From: Botryotinia globosa
Taxonomy: Eukaryota > Ascomycota > Leotiomycetes > Helotiales > Sclerotiniaceae
DNA length: 64,000 nt
Assembly: GCA_014898425.1 (NCBI GenBank)
Contig: RCSZ01000001.1
Coordinates: 1,736,001 to 1,800,000 of the forward strand
Reading direction: 5' to 3'
This document shows positions 10,828 to 23,911 of the stretch, piece after piece. The position numbers and the translations under genes are program-made. The notes below the pieces were generated by a model. It searched no databases. It worked only from the letters and a program-made list of their open reading frames with translations, and was not told where the DNA came from. The first letter of the stretch is position 1. Each line of letters opens with the position of its first letter.

Positions 10828-12784
10828 TCATAATTTAAACTTCTGCTTGTATTCATCCTTCATACCCTTCAAGTCCGATGCAAGACAAGGTTCCACCAAG
10901 TCAGCCCACCATCCTTTCCGATGCGATCTCAAGCCAACCTCATGAAGCAAAGCATCTGTATACCAAACAAGCTCAAAGAAAAAGCATTCTCCCTTTTGAC
11001 CGCGAGTAGGGTATCTTCGTTTCGAAAAAGCCCCCATGTATGCTACTTCCTCTAGCCTTTTTTCCAATGGGGGTAGTTTTATATTACCGTCGAAATATGC
11101 TGTTGTCCAGATAGCCTGTGTTTCGGCAGCCCGAAAAGAATTAGAAATATCTATAGCCCCTAGGAACGCGATTGTGTCATCTGCAAGTGGTGCGATGCCT
11201 TTGTATAGTCTTTGTACTGATGTATCAGGGGAAGCGCGATTTTGGTGTGGAGGAGGGTTTTCAAGGAGTGGAAATTTGGCGATCACTCGACGATCTGCCT
11301 CCTCATAGAGCTGATCCCAAAACGATCTTTCTTTGATACTCTCCATTGACTTAAAGTGAGGAAGGCCGAGATAATAAGCTTCTTTATCGCTAAAACACTG
11401 TTGCTGGGGATCCCAGCCCGTTCCCAATAATAACTCATCTGCTATAAGTTGCTTGCCACTGTCTAAAGTTATGATGTTGTCCTTGTAAGAAACAACATCG
11501 TTCCGGTAGACTTGAACATTCTGAGATATCGTTTCCCAAAAGTCATCGTGCTGTACAAGTCCTACAGGTCCAGTACACCAAAATGCACTAATGATGTCAG
11601 TGTTCTTTTCTCGCATAACTGGGGCAGACTCACGAAGAACTGAAGTCAAGGAGCTTAAATCCCTCCAAAGATTCTGGTCTGGTGTCATATCCTGCTATAT
11701 TACGACAATATTGATCAATATTCCTTATTCTCCGAATCATATAATTTATCCCAGTGCGAGTTCCATAAAGCAAGGTTTGAATCATGGAGAACCACCAAGT
11801 GCTTGGCATAAACGGAGATGGACTAAAGAGTGCTTTGAGCCTGGTTGCCGAGCTTTCGACTGAATTCTTGTAGCGCCCATGGCCAGGGGCGGGAAACAGT
11901 AGAGGTGGACCCTCACCACTTGCTCTAATAATCCATTTGACGTTCTGACCTTTCTTGGCTAACTCGTAGACCATATCTGCAGCGGACTTGCCACCGCCAA
12001 GAACTGCAAAGAATAGTATACCGCTGGCCCAAGGTAATGGCTGCTGTGATAATTCCCCAAAAGCTTTATGGTGCCGAACAAATCTCATACTTGGTTCCCA
12101 ATCAATTGAAGGCATCCTAGGACACGAAGTACGGCCAGTAGCCACAACAAGCTTGCGACATGCGTGGGAAATTGGCAGCTGACTTGGATGCTTTTCCTTG
12201 AGATTACTTGGAAGTTCTGTTATGACTTCCCATCCATCATTCGATTTATTGATCTTGATAGCTTTGCAGTAGAAATATATCCTAGAAAAGATACTTTTTC
12301 CGTTGTATATATGATTATGCGCATACTCCTCGAGATAATTGGCGACATACTTTGCTTCGAATGTATCATGGTATAAAGGAGCGTCTTCGGGGACAGTAAG
12401 GGGGACATCGGAGAATCCAGACATTCGGCGGCCACTTTGACACCAGAAATTATCGTATGATCGTCCTTGAAATTGCACCCAAAAGTCAGTATATACAAAT
12501 GAAAATTGAATAGGAAGGGAAACGGTCAGAAAATAGACTACACCTACTTTCATTCCAAACACCACCAAGGCATCTATCCTCTTCAATAATAACTAGTTCC
12601 GCTTCCGGATGAATATCAAGGTAGAATCTGGCAAAGGCCAAGCCACTTAGGCCTAGGGAACATTATATGAAAGTCAGCGATTCGTAATTTTAGACGCAAC
12701 AAGCAAAGTAAGTATTCCATGATAAAGGAAGAGAAGATGGCGGTTCATACCGGAGCCAATTACAGCAACATCAAATGTAGTCAT
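10828..12784 (-). CDS. FAD-dependent monooxygenase (FMO-like flavoprotein)
   Basis: Four exons on the minus strand (12784-12751, 12652-12548, 12465-11634, 11587-10828) give 576 aa. The FAD-binding Rossmann motif is split by the first intron: VAVIGSG then GLSGLAFARF, ending in the acidic LVIIEED. GGVWNE follows. A second, NADPH-type motif reads AVLGGGKSAADMVYELAKKG and is followed by WIIRASGEGPPLLFP. The last intron, 46 nt at 11633-11588, restores frame between KLLDFSS and AFWCTGPVGLVQHDDFWE; without it the gene would look frameshifted. This is the architecture of fungal flavin-containing monooxygenase-like proteins, which hydroxylate or oxidise N, S or C centres. It converges on the MFS gene and is followed by an OYE-type reductase on the same strand. 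Substrate unknown. Confidence 0.85.
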
Positions 12785-13962
12785 CTTACCACATGTCTGA
12801 GAAGAAGATATGTGGTGTCTTGTATTCGATATTCGATATTCGATATTACGTTGTGATGTGACGCGTGTTGGGTGTACTAGAACGCCGAGCAAGTTGAGAA
12901 GAGTGAAATCACGGCTCAATATATCATCTCGATGGTGAATGAATGGTGTAGGTAACGGTTACCCCATCGATCGTATATGCTTCCTTTGCCATAAACCATG
13001 TGAGGTATAAGATACATTACACAAACACAAACACGGCAGGAACGAAGTAAGTACTAGGGACGTAAATGGTAGTCGTTGTATGATCGTATCGTCCCCCACT
13101 AATCTACCTAGTACATTCATCTCTCTCTCTCTCTCTTTTGGCTTGCTTGAGATACTGCCATTGTATCTCTTGTATAGATAAATGCCCAGCGAGTTGTATA
13201 TATTGCCGGCTTTCCATATCGACGGATTCAAACTCAATTTCGAAGGGTGTCAGACGTGTAAGACTAGAAACTGGCCGAACTCTATTCAACCATCAAGCAC
13301 ATCAATCAGCTACCGTCGAGATGCTATAATAAACAGAATGCACTGCCCTCACTTATTCATGAATTCCCAAAATTCCCAAAATAATGAGATGATCCACGGC
13401 AATCAGTGAGCAGTGAAGTGATGCACGGGAAGGCACAACACGTGACATGCTGCAAGGTCGATTGAAGGAGCACGGTGCATTTAGATATCCGAGCTTGTTT
13501 CTTCTAAGCTCACTTCAACACAACACTTCAACTTTTAAAACACAAAGAAAGTTAAAGTATTCAACTATCCGAGAATCTGGAGGATGCTGTAACAAGTGTT
13601 GCTGCCATGCCTCCCACGCTCACGATCTACTCTACTGTCTTGATCTCCAAAGCCAGGAAAGCGGCGAATGGCAATTGACAAGCAGTGTACCTACACAGGA
13701 TACTTTCTCGGAGCTATGCCCGGTATGTTAACTTTTGCACGCAAGTTTGGGTGAAAGAAGGGCAAAGCATTGATAATGTACATTTGCTTGTGGAAGTCGT
13801 CTATGTGTATCCACACCGTCTATGTACTTTGCACTCTACAAGAATAATATCATCGTTCTCTCTGTCCTTGTTTCAATTCTTCTCTCATCTCATATTTGCG
13901 CTGTATCATGGTATGATCCAAGGAGATGAATAGGTAAATAAGCGAAAGTCTTGCACTATCCG
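12785..13962. other. 1.2-kb gap between FMO and OYE genes
   Basis: Contains the FMO promoter. A short direct repeat of TATTCGA units lies near 12830-12846, and a (CT)n run lies near 13121-13137. Several overlapping ORFs of 60-94 codons have no family features. One short frame at 13606 (a 23-codon peptide) was too small to support. Confidence 0.4.
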
Positions 13963-15490
<1,528 letters not shown>

Positions 15491-16395
15491 CTAGTCTGAA
15501 GGCCCCAGGATCGAAGCTTCTTCTTGTCGCGATTAAGGACAGTATTCGGAAAGTATTGTGGCACCTTGAGAAATTTGCGTGTCAAATTGAGAAGTTGCAA
15601 TAAATCCAGGTCATTCATTTTCATCGCGTATACTTGAGATGAGATCGTAAATGTCTGAAAGACTTTTTCGTACGCTTCCTGACGATTTGAATATTTGCGG
15701 CGTGAGGTTATTCGATGCATGAATGCTTGATGGACAATGGGAGATTAACATCTTGTGGGGAAAGGATAATTGAAATTGAGGTCTGAGATTGACTGGCAGA
15801 TCATTTTGCTTGCATCAACTCTCAAGCTCAGTCTTCATCGGTGTCTTCGAATTTGAAATAATTTAAAGAATAATGAGAGATTCTTAAAGTAGTGTTGTTG
15901 AAACAGCCCTGATGTTCCAATGATTCATTGATTCTTCGATTCTAACTTGTTTGGGAGTTCAGGGGTGTCGCTTCGGGGCATAACCAAGATCTCAACCCCA
16001 GTGGTGGTACCACGACGATACTTGGAGGAGTGGATGCTTGTACTTGATTTCAGAGTTCCATCTCCTTTATTTCTAATGGCTTCTTCTCACGTTAGTGGAG
16101 AGGTATAATGCTACAATTCTCTATTCTCACCACGATGCGTCACTTTGATGATATTGATACTTTCAGGTCCCATTTCAACATCGAGATCCGCGAACACATA
16201 AGAAACAGTACCTCATCAAAACATAGCAGATACATACGTGTCAATTGTATTACCTATCATATAATCCCATCCACCTCTGCAGAAAAAAATCCAACTTCAA
16301 TTTCAATTCCAATTTCAACGCCGACCCAAAACCCCGCTCACATGCGAAACGACTCATTAGCCCACCAAATAACCACTCCATCTCTCTCCATCCAT
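15491..16395. other. Gap upstream of the OYE gene
   Basis: Contains the uncertain 5' part of the OYE gene (up to about 15624) and the downstream region of the small gene at 16.4-16.8 kb. Nothing else is supported. Confidence 0.4.
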
Positions 16396-16797
16396 CTATC
16401 TATGCCTCTCCTTCTCAGCATACGTCTTATTCCACGGTTTCCTATCCTTAACACTCTCCATCAACGCCGTGCGATCAAAAATCGTATCCCTATTATCTAT
16501 TAGCCACTTCCTTTCCTATCCTTTGCCTTCCTTCTCCCCTCTCACCATCCACCCCTCTCACCAATCACAATAAAATACACAACCACGCACCGATAGAAAA
16601 TCACAAAAGAGTAATACATACATGGGATCTTGTTCAATATGCGGTTTCGTATGAGCATTGTAGGCATGTAATTGCGCGTCCATTCCCGCTTTGATGCTGT
16701 GGTGAGGAGAAGGCTTGAGGAGGGCGTTGGCGCCAATGAGACCCCCGATTGCGGCGACGGTCATGACGATTGCTTCGCGTTTGGCCATGGTGGACAT
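16396..16797 (-). CDS. Small conserved-looking membrane protein, 89 aa
   Basis: Two exons, 16797-16622 and 16489-16396, join in frame (GTATGT donor at 16621, TAG acceptor) to 89 aa. Residues about 7-25 (EAIVMTVAAIGGLIGANAL) form a single hydrophobic segment right after a basic MSTMAKR start, which suggests an organelle or membrane-anchored protein. The second half is polar: DTIFDRTALMESVKDRKPWN and a basic KEKERHR-like end. The clean splice and the non-random second exon argue for a real gene. An alternative start is the internal ATG giving MAKREA. I do not recognise the family and propose no function. Confidence 0.65.
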
Positions 16798-17709
16798 TTT
16801 ATGGTGGTTTTTTATTGGGTTGTTGTATGTGGTATTGTGAGGGTAGTAGTAGAGGAAGAGTTCCAATTGATTTTGATATCGAACAATGAGAAGATGTAAT
16901 AATTTTGTATTTGTGATGGATATTATATACCGAATATCCAAAGAAATCCTCCCTCACATCCTCATTTAAATTCCGTTATATACAATACAATACAGTACAT
17001 ATCACTCATCGGCCAACACGATTGTTGTGAAAACGGCAGGATTCCTCACCTCAGACGAAGCCGTCGTACGATAGCTGATGAAATCACCCCACACATCATC
17101 TGAGCGGGCGCAATGGACCACGCCGCATTTTGAAACAGCAGACACATGTGAGCAAAATGAGGAGAGCAATGAGGAGAGCATGTCATGTAAATGTCCCATC
17201 GCTTGCATAAACGGTCTTTGATCATGATTTTGTGTGGTGGTATGGTGGATGTCGTACGACCTGTTGTGGGACATTTGCGTGATGATCGGCATGGCAGTTA
17301 GTTTCGGGAAGGGGCTCTGATTGTGGGAGAGTGATTGTGTATTGTGGTACCTTCCCTTCACCACTTCCGAAATATGTCTCGTTCGTGCAACACGTCGTTC
17401 GTTCTATTTTTGCTGTCGATGACAGCCAAGTCAATCATAAATTCATAATTGCAACTACTCTACTTATTTGTTTCATGACCTTGGCTCTTAACTTACTACA
17501 TGAATGCCAACGACGACGTTAATAGGCAATGGGAGTACTTGCTTGAAAAGAAGGGATCATAATTAACTTCCAAAATTTATTCGAGATTAGTATTGCTGTA
17601 CTTCTTGATCTGCCTTTTGTGGCACATCTCAAAAGATATCTTTCCCATATCTACCTAGGTATTCATACATAAGAGGCTTTTTAAGCTAAGTGATTGTGAA
17701 TTCACCATT
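16798..17709. other. Gap between small membrane protein and MSH4
   Basis: Minus-strand ORFs at 17002-17364 and 17222-17434 overlap in different frames and lack motifs. No gene is supported. Confidence 0.4.
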
Positions 17710-20700
17710 TCAAGTACCGTCGCTTACCACCGTCTCTTCACTCCTCGGATCCCCACTGAAAACACTTTCGCTTTCTAAAATTGCGTTTCCATCTTCTGGA
17801 TCTTCTGTATCACTATCCACCATTACAATCTCTATACTTTCCATACGAATCATGAATTCTCTGCGCAATTTTTCAATCCATTCTAGCAATTCTTGATTCT
17901 CCATTGGGCTATCAAGAAGCTGTTTGAGTTGCTCTTTTAGTGCATTCAGAAGCTTTCTTCGTTTATCAATCGCTGAAGTCCTAGATGACTTCTTCCTCGC
18001 AGCAGCTTGTGCAGTGAGAGTCTTTGATACTTCCTCTGCCACTGTGAGCACTTTTGGAGGTAGATCAACCACACGCGCTAGAGTGAGACCATAGTGTTGT
18101 TCTTCAACACAGCCTTGATCAAGCTTGTAGAGCATTGTCATGGTGGCCGGGTCGCTCATGTCAACTGACAAATGGTAGACTTTAACCCCAGGGCGCTCAG
18201 ACATGATTTGTGCTTATTCTTGTTAGCAAGCATACTCATCGGATGATAATGAGTTTTTTTTCGAACCAAGCTCCTTAAAGTGGGTGGCAAACCAGATGAG
18301 TGCTCGGCTCTCTGATAATGCTTCCGCAATGCTTAGAGCGATCGCTAGACCGTCTCTTGTACTGGTCCCACGACCAAGTTCATCAATTATGGCAAGGCTC
18401 CTCTCATCAATATTTCTATAACCATGGGTCAGTAAAATGAAAATGCGAGAAAAATCTGGGATGAACCTAAGGATGAATGCTGTTTCTCTCATTTCAGATG
18501 CGAAGGTAGAAACGTTTGCTTCGATACTATCGTCCATTGACACGCGAGCAAAAAGTTGATGAATCATTGGAAAAGATGCATAGCTTGCTGGTACGAAACA
18601 ACCAACTTGCGCAATCACACTCATCAGAGCGACCCCTCTTATGTACGTACTTTTTCCGCTCATGTTACATCCGGTAATAATTTGAAAACGAGATTGCTGC
18701 GTTGCGTAATAGTCGTTGGGTACAAATTTGTGCGATGGCACCTAGAGAGAGATGGATTAGTATTTCGAAACAATGTATATTGAGCCCTACATACCTTGTC
18801 ACGAATGGGATGACGTCCAGACTTGATAGCAATGCAATCAGTAATCTCTGGCCTGACGTAGCAATCTTGGTTCGTGACTAGTTGCCCAAAGGAAGCAATC
18901 ATATCGAGCATGGCAATACTCTCACACACTTTAAAGAGGTTGGGAATTTCGGTTCGTACATTTTCGAGGAGTTCCTGTATAGTTTTATCGCTTCCCAAGA
19001 TAACTTCTATGTGAGAATCTTCAATTTTCTGGTTGAGCTTTATCAAGTCTAGAGTCTGGCATTCGAGATGGTATTTTCTGCGAAACCGGTTAATAAGTAC
19101 ATCTGGTATGGCTCGATCATCAAAGTCATTTTCGAAATAGCGAATGTAGTATTTTCGGAGGTTATCGAATCTAATTTCCCCTTGAATTTTTAAGTTCTCT
19201 GCCACCAATATGAGCAAAATGCAGTACATTAGAAGAAGTTAAGCATACGATTGAGTTCTGACACATGCTGATGTGCATCTTCAGTCGCCTCTTTGAAGGT
19301 TTGGCGTGCCACATCCAAGAAACCACTGACCCCCGCTTTCACAGCATATGTTCGTTGGTTTCGTAGATCTAGAGGAGTTTTCTGGTATGTAACATCTTCA
19401 TTTATGACCTCATCAATGAATTGTATTGTAGATTCGACCACTTCTGTACGACAATTATTACGTATCTGAACCAATAGCTCCGATTGAGCACCTGATAGAC
19501 TCTCAAAGACTGGACCGATAGAATATGCAAAGGACTTCAACATCAGAATGTTGTTGATATCTTGCTCAGAATTCCAAATACCTGGCACAGTCGGGATGAT
19601 GATAAGCTACAGAATGTCAGGGGATGTTGGCACAAACAGACAGACTCGGAGGCATACACAAGTAAGCAACTTTTCAATATCAGGAATCAACTTCAAAGCT
19701 ACAAATTGATTAGTAAGGGACGAAACACGGGAGTATGATTGGACTATGCATCGACAGGAAGAGCGATGAAACCATTTCCACGTCGAGAGCACGCAAACAT
19801 ATGGACGTCGGACTAACCTTGTCTGGTCTGCAAGAACATGTCATCATTTTCCGATAATTCGGCCAATGCGTCGTAACGGGCAGCTAGTAAGGTTGACTGG
19901 GTCGAAGGTTGTAAAATATTACTTCTCAACAGTCGTGATCCCATTGGTGTCAGCGTCTCGTTCATCAGTCCAAACAAACAATCCTTTGACTTGGCATTCT
20001 GCAAATTCTGGATTAGTTCAAGTGATTGAATGGTAGCAAGATCTATCAGCATAGAGTCCTCCGAGGGCTGGTATTTAACTCGGAGAGAATGAAATGCAAA
20101 AGTAAGAGACAGGTTCATATCAATGTATTTCAATGCCTACATATGTTGTATGTTAGAAAGTACCACGAAGAGGGGGCAAAGGGCTGCTGTGAAAGCTTAC
20201 AGCAGAAAAGCAGCACACTGAGAAGTAGTTGCCTCCAATAGCCACCTTGATCGCCTCAAGATCTTCTCTGAACGCCAATTGCTGGATATATTCAATACCA
20301 GACGTTTCTGACCAATAACGACGATCTACTGTAACAATTCTGGCTCCCAATATGTTCTCTTCCACAATTTGATACATCTTGGATTTCGGATTCGGAGGCC
20401 CGGAAGTAGACACAATCAAAATCTGGGTAGGTTCGAAGACCTGTAATTTATGAAGAGTTTTGACATAGAACTGATTGTCGCAGATCTGACTAAGGACAGC
20501 TTCGCCAGTTGAAATATTGACAAATGCTAACCCGACAGTCGGAGATACGCCACGACCTTCACTGACAGCACAAATAATCTGCTGAGACTCACCCCCTCCA
20601 AGAATGGAACTTGCTCGTGACCTACGTCCAGTGCTTGGGCGGGCTGTACTGGGACGCGCAGTGCTTGAGCGACGACCATGAGGAGGCAAGGAATACGAAT

Positions 20701-20776
20701 TAGAGTTTGTATACCCACATGGATAAGACGTAGAGTTAGTACTGTAAGAAGTCGAGGGTCTTGATAATGAAGCCAT
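17710..20776 (-). CDS. MSH4: Meiotic MutS homologue MSH4
   Basis: Eight exons on the minus strand (20776-20201, 20136-19818, 19698-19658, 19606-19249, 19198-18795, 18741-18467, 18415-18267, 18212-17710) join in frame to 874 aa, close to yeast Msh4 (878). After a Ser/Arg-rich N-tail comes a MutS connector-like region (VGLAFVNISTGEAVLSQICD), the core and lever domains, and the ATPase. Walker A is GCNMSGKST at about 590-598; Walker B is LAIIDELGRGTSTRDG at 665-680, with D669/E670. The usual MutS Walker A begins GPN; here the Pro is Cys. The mismatch-binding N-terminal domain I of MSH2/6-type proteins is absent, as expected for MSH4. MSH4 pairs with MSH5 to stabilise recombination intermediates and promote crossovers in meiosis. 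All phases match, so the gene looks intact. Confidence 0.93.
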
Positions 20777-21622
20777 TCTCAATGCCACCTAGCATTCCTT
20801 TGAACAATCTGTGACGTCTAACCTGTGGAAGGGAAGTATCACAAGTTAACCACTACAGTATTAGTTCAGGTATCAAAGTGGATGGATGGATTGTTCATTG
20901 CTGAGATCCAACGAAGATATGACTCTTCTTCCCGCATCAACGGAATCAGTTGATTGAATTGTGACTGTAAGTGTAATGAGATGATGAGATGATGAGATGT
21001 TGCAATGATGGACTGAACTGACGATGAATGATCTTAAGTAGTCCTCATTTATGAATGGATACCACTACTACTCTAACATGTCATAGACTCGGAAGATATT
21101 GCTAGAGATGGAATTGTTTGCATGGGAAGACAAGAAAAGATTGGGAGGAAATGTGGGGAGAGGACCTGGAGTGCGCAGATCATCTTGATGTGGTTACTGC
21201 AGATTTCAATCCTTCGAATGATTGGCTTGTTGAACAGTGACTAGTCAAATCCTTATCGACGATAAGCTAAAAAGGCTAGCGCCATACATTATTTTTGAAA
21301 AAAAAAGTTGAATCAAGACGCAAGAATTGACTTTTAGTCTGGTTAGTGTAATAATCCTTGATTACTATAAATTTCCAGAGATACCCCCGCAAAAGATCTT
21401 TCCTCTTTTATTATCTACATCCTCTCATCTACATCCTCTCATCTACATCCTCTCATCTACATCCTCTCATCTACATCCTCTCATCTACATCCTCTCATCT
21501 ACATCCTCTCATCTACATCCTCTCATCTACATCCTCTCCATCAGCACTTGCGAAGAGGCAAGTCGGTCTTACTTTACAACTCTTTGGAAATACATCATCG
21601 AGCAGACTGTTCCTTCTCCACC
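20777..21622. promoter_or_regulatory. Divergent promoter region, MSH4 / RSA4
   Basis: About 850 bases separate the two divergently oriented start codons. The region contains ATGAGATG-type short repeats near 20978-20999 and the 14-bp tandem array listed separately. No ORF with family features is present. Confidence 0.5.
21413..21538 (+). repeat. 14-bp tandem repeat, nine copies
   Basis: ATCTACATCCTCTC is repeated nine times without visible divergence (126 bp), ending about 85 bases before the RSA4 start codon. The top strand is strongly pyrimidine-rich and probably lies in the transcribed leader. Because 14 is not a multiple of three, the array reads in three frames in turn. The lack of divergence points to recent expansion. 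Confidence 0.93.
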
Positions 21623-23492
21623 ATGTCGACCGTTCCTCCCCCTCCAAGCAAAAGGCAGAGAACCGACGCCTTTGAGAAAGCAAGAGCGCAGCATGTCGTT
21701 AGAGAAATACCTAGTAATATAGGAAGTTTTCGATTCCACTTTGTCGACTACACGACAGGTTTACCCATAGGCAACGGTCCAATTTTGGTGCCAGTCGCAG
21801 ACGCATACCCAAAGAATCTGGAACTATTAGTGAATACTATTTTAGGACATGTAAGTTTCCCATTCCTCAAACATGCCACGGAAACTCTAAGCCTGTCATC
21901 GTTTCTACATCTTACAGACAATCAAAAAGCTGTCATCGTTGGCTTAGATTATGAACATTCAAAACTTACGGTTTCTCATGAACATTTTGAAGATCGAATG
22001 TTTTTCATTGTTCACAAATGTTCTGGAGATTGAAAGCTTTTGATTGTTTACAATGGTTACGAATATTTAGAGCTAACAATTATCCCAGGACTCTTCAGAG
22101 TACATTCGATACAAATTCGACATAGTGATCAAGGACGACAAGTCGAAGGAGAAAGTCGCTGTACCTTACCCAGAAGATATTTACAATACCATGATGGTCC
22201 CTCGTAAGATCGACACAGAAGCGGAATTTGCGATACCAGTAAAACCACAAACTCTGTTCAAAGTCCAACCTGTTTCGAGAAGCGCTTTTAAAATTCCAGG
22301 CCATGAAGATTCCATTCTAGTCACGCAGTTTTCTCCCAGGTCATCCTCCAGAATGGTCAGTGGTAGCGGAGACAATACGGCACGTATATGGGACTGTGAT
22401 ACAGGAACTCCGGTACATACGTTAAAGGGGCACACAAGTTGGGTATTGGCTGTTAGTTGGTCGCCGGATGAGTCCAGGATTGCGACGGGTAGTATGGACA
22501 ACACTGTCAGGATCTGGGACCCCAAAACTGGAAAGCAATTAGGCAGTCCAATGAAGGGGCACTCAAAATGGGTCACAAATCTTGCTTGGGAGCCGTATCA
22601 CGTTCAAAAACCGGGAGAACCTAGACTCGCCTCCTCCTCTAAAGATTCTACTGTTAGAGTATGGTCGACTAATCAACAAAGGATTGAATTGGTCTTAACT
22701 GGACACAAAGATGCAGTATCATGTGTCAAATGGGGAGGAACTGGATTCATATATACCGCATCTCGCGATAAAACTGTCAAAATTTGGAATGCAAAAGACG
22801 GAACTCTCGCACACACCCTTAATGCTCATTCGCACTGGGTCAACCATCTCGCACTATCGACAGAATTTGTCATGCGAACCGGCTACTTCGACCACACTGG
22901 CAAGGTCCCTGCAACAGAGGAGGAAAAGGTCAAGAAAGCAGAGGAACGCTTCCTCAAAGCCTCCCGAATTCAGGGCGAAGTTGTGGAACGCCTTGTCACA
23001 GCCAGTGACGATTTCACCATGTATCTCTGGGAGCCTTCCAAGCAAACAAAGCCTATATCACGAATGTTAGGTCATCAAAAACGAGTCAATCATGTAGCTT
23101 TCTCTCCCGATGGACTAGTCATCGCATCAACTGGTTTTGACAATCATACCAAGGTCTGGAACGCCCGAGATGGAAAGTTCATCAATACATTGAGAGGTCA
23201 TGTTGCACCTGTCTACCAGTGCGCTTTTAGCCCTGATTCTAGGCTATTAGTCACATGTAGTAAGGACACAACATTGAAGGTATGGGATATGGCAACTCAC
23301 AAGTTGGCTAAAGGTATGTTTACAACACAATGCTCCAATTTAAGTTCGAGTTTCAAATGTATTTCAAAGCTGACAATGATCACAGATTTACCTGGCCATA
23401 CAGACGAAGTTTTCGCCGTGGACTGGAGCCCAGATGGAGGAAAAGTGGGCAGCGGTGGACAAGATAAGGCAGTGCGCATTTGGAGACATTAA
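21623..23492 (+). CDS. RSA4: Ribosome assembly protein Rsa4 / Notchless, WD40
   Basis: Three exons (21623-21850, 22089-23313, 23386-23492) join in frame to 519 aa. Residues about 30-120 match the NLE/ubiquitin-like N-terminal domain that docks to the Rea1/Midasin AAA ATPase. About eight WD40 repeats follow, with landmarks such as DNTARIWD, DNTVRIWDPKTGKQLG, DKTVKIWNAKDGTL, TKVWNARDG and a closing DKAVRIWRH. The protein acts in late nuclear maturation of pre-60S ribosomes. Length matches the yeast protein (515 aa). The first intron is long for this window (238 nt) and contains a second plausible acceptor (TTACAG at 21911-21916) that would make a 66-nt intron, but that choice does not lead into the conserved DSSEYIRYKFD segment. 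Confidence 0.94.
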
Positions 23493-23911
23493 TAAAGATA
23501 TGCAGTAATGCAAATATAATTGCTGACCTGGGAGCTCATTCGACTTGCAAATTCGAATTCGGACATTGAAAATATTGATTGAAAGGACTGAGGCTCAAGG
23601 TTGTGGCTGGAAAAGAAAAGGGCTACCCGACCTACTCCATGGCCGGAATCTTTGGAGACTAATTATTCAATTGTCGAATTTCGAAAGGGACAATCAAAGG
23701 ACCTGATCAGGCAAGGGGCCTTTCGATCCCGGAATGTCAATCGGCATCGAAAAGTATCGTTAGGTTCCTTCACATTATTTTAGTGTTAGCGTTAGAAAAA
23801 TTGTAATGAAATGAAAGTTATTTTTCGGATTTTAATGTGCCAAGTATTTATTTCGTACAGCTCATGCAAGCCGATAATTTATACAGATTTGTTTTTGTTT
23901 CCTTATGTTAC
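23493..23911. other. Intergenic, convergent 3' ends of RSA4 and thiolase
   Basis: Spacer between convergent stop codons. The ORF at 23601-23783 has no motif. Nothing else is seen. Confidence 0.5.

Noticed and set aside
11588..11700. Apparent frameshift in the FMO gene between two long overlapping ORFs
   Set aside because: A 46-nt GTGAGT...TAG intron at 11633-11588 joins the two frames in phase and preserves the conserved FWCTGPVGLV segment, so the gene is intact.
21413..21538. CRISPR-like array
   Set aside because: Repeats are 14 bp, directly abutting with no spacers, in a eukaryotic genome. It is a plain tandem repeat.
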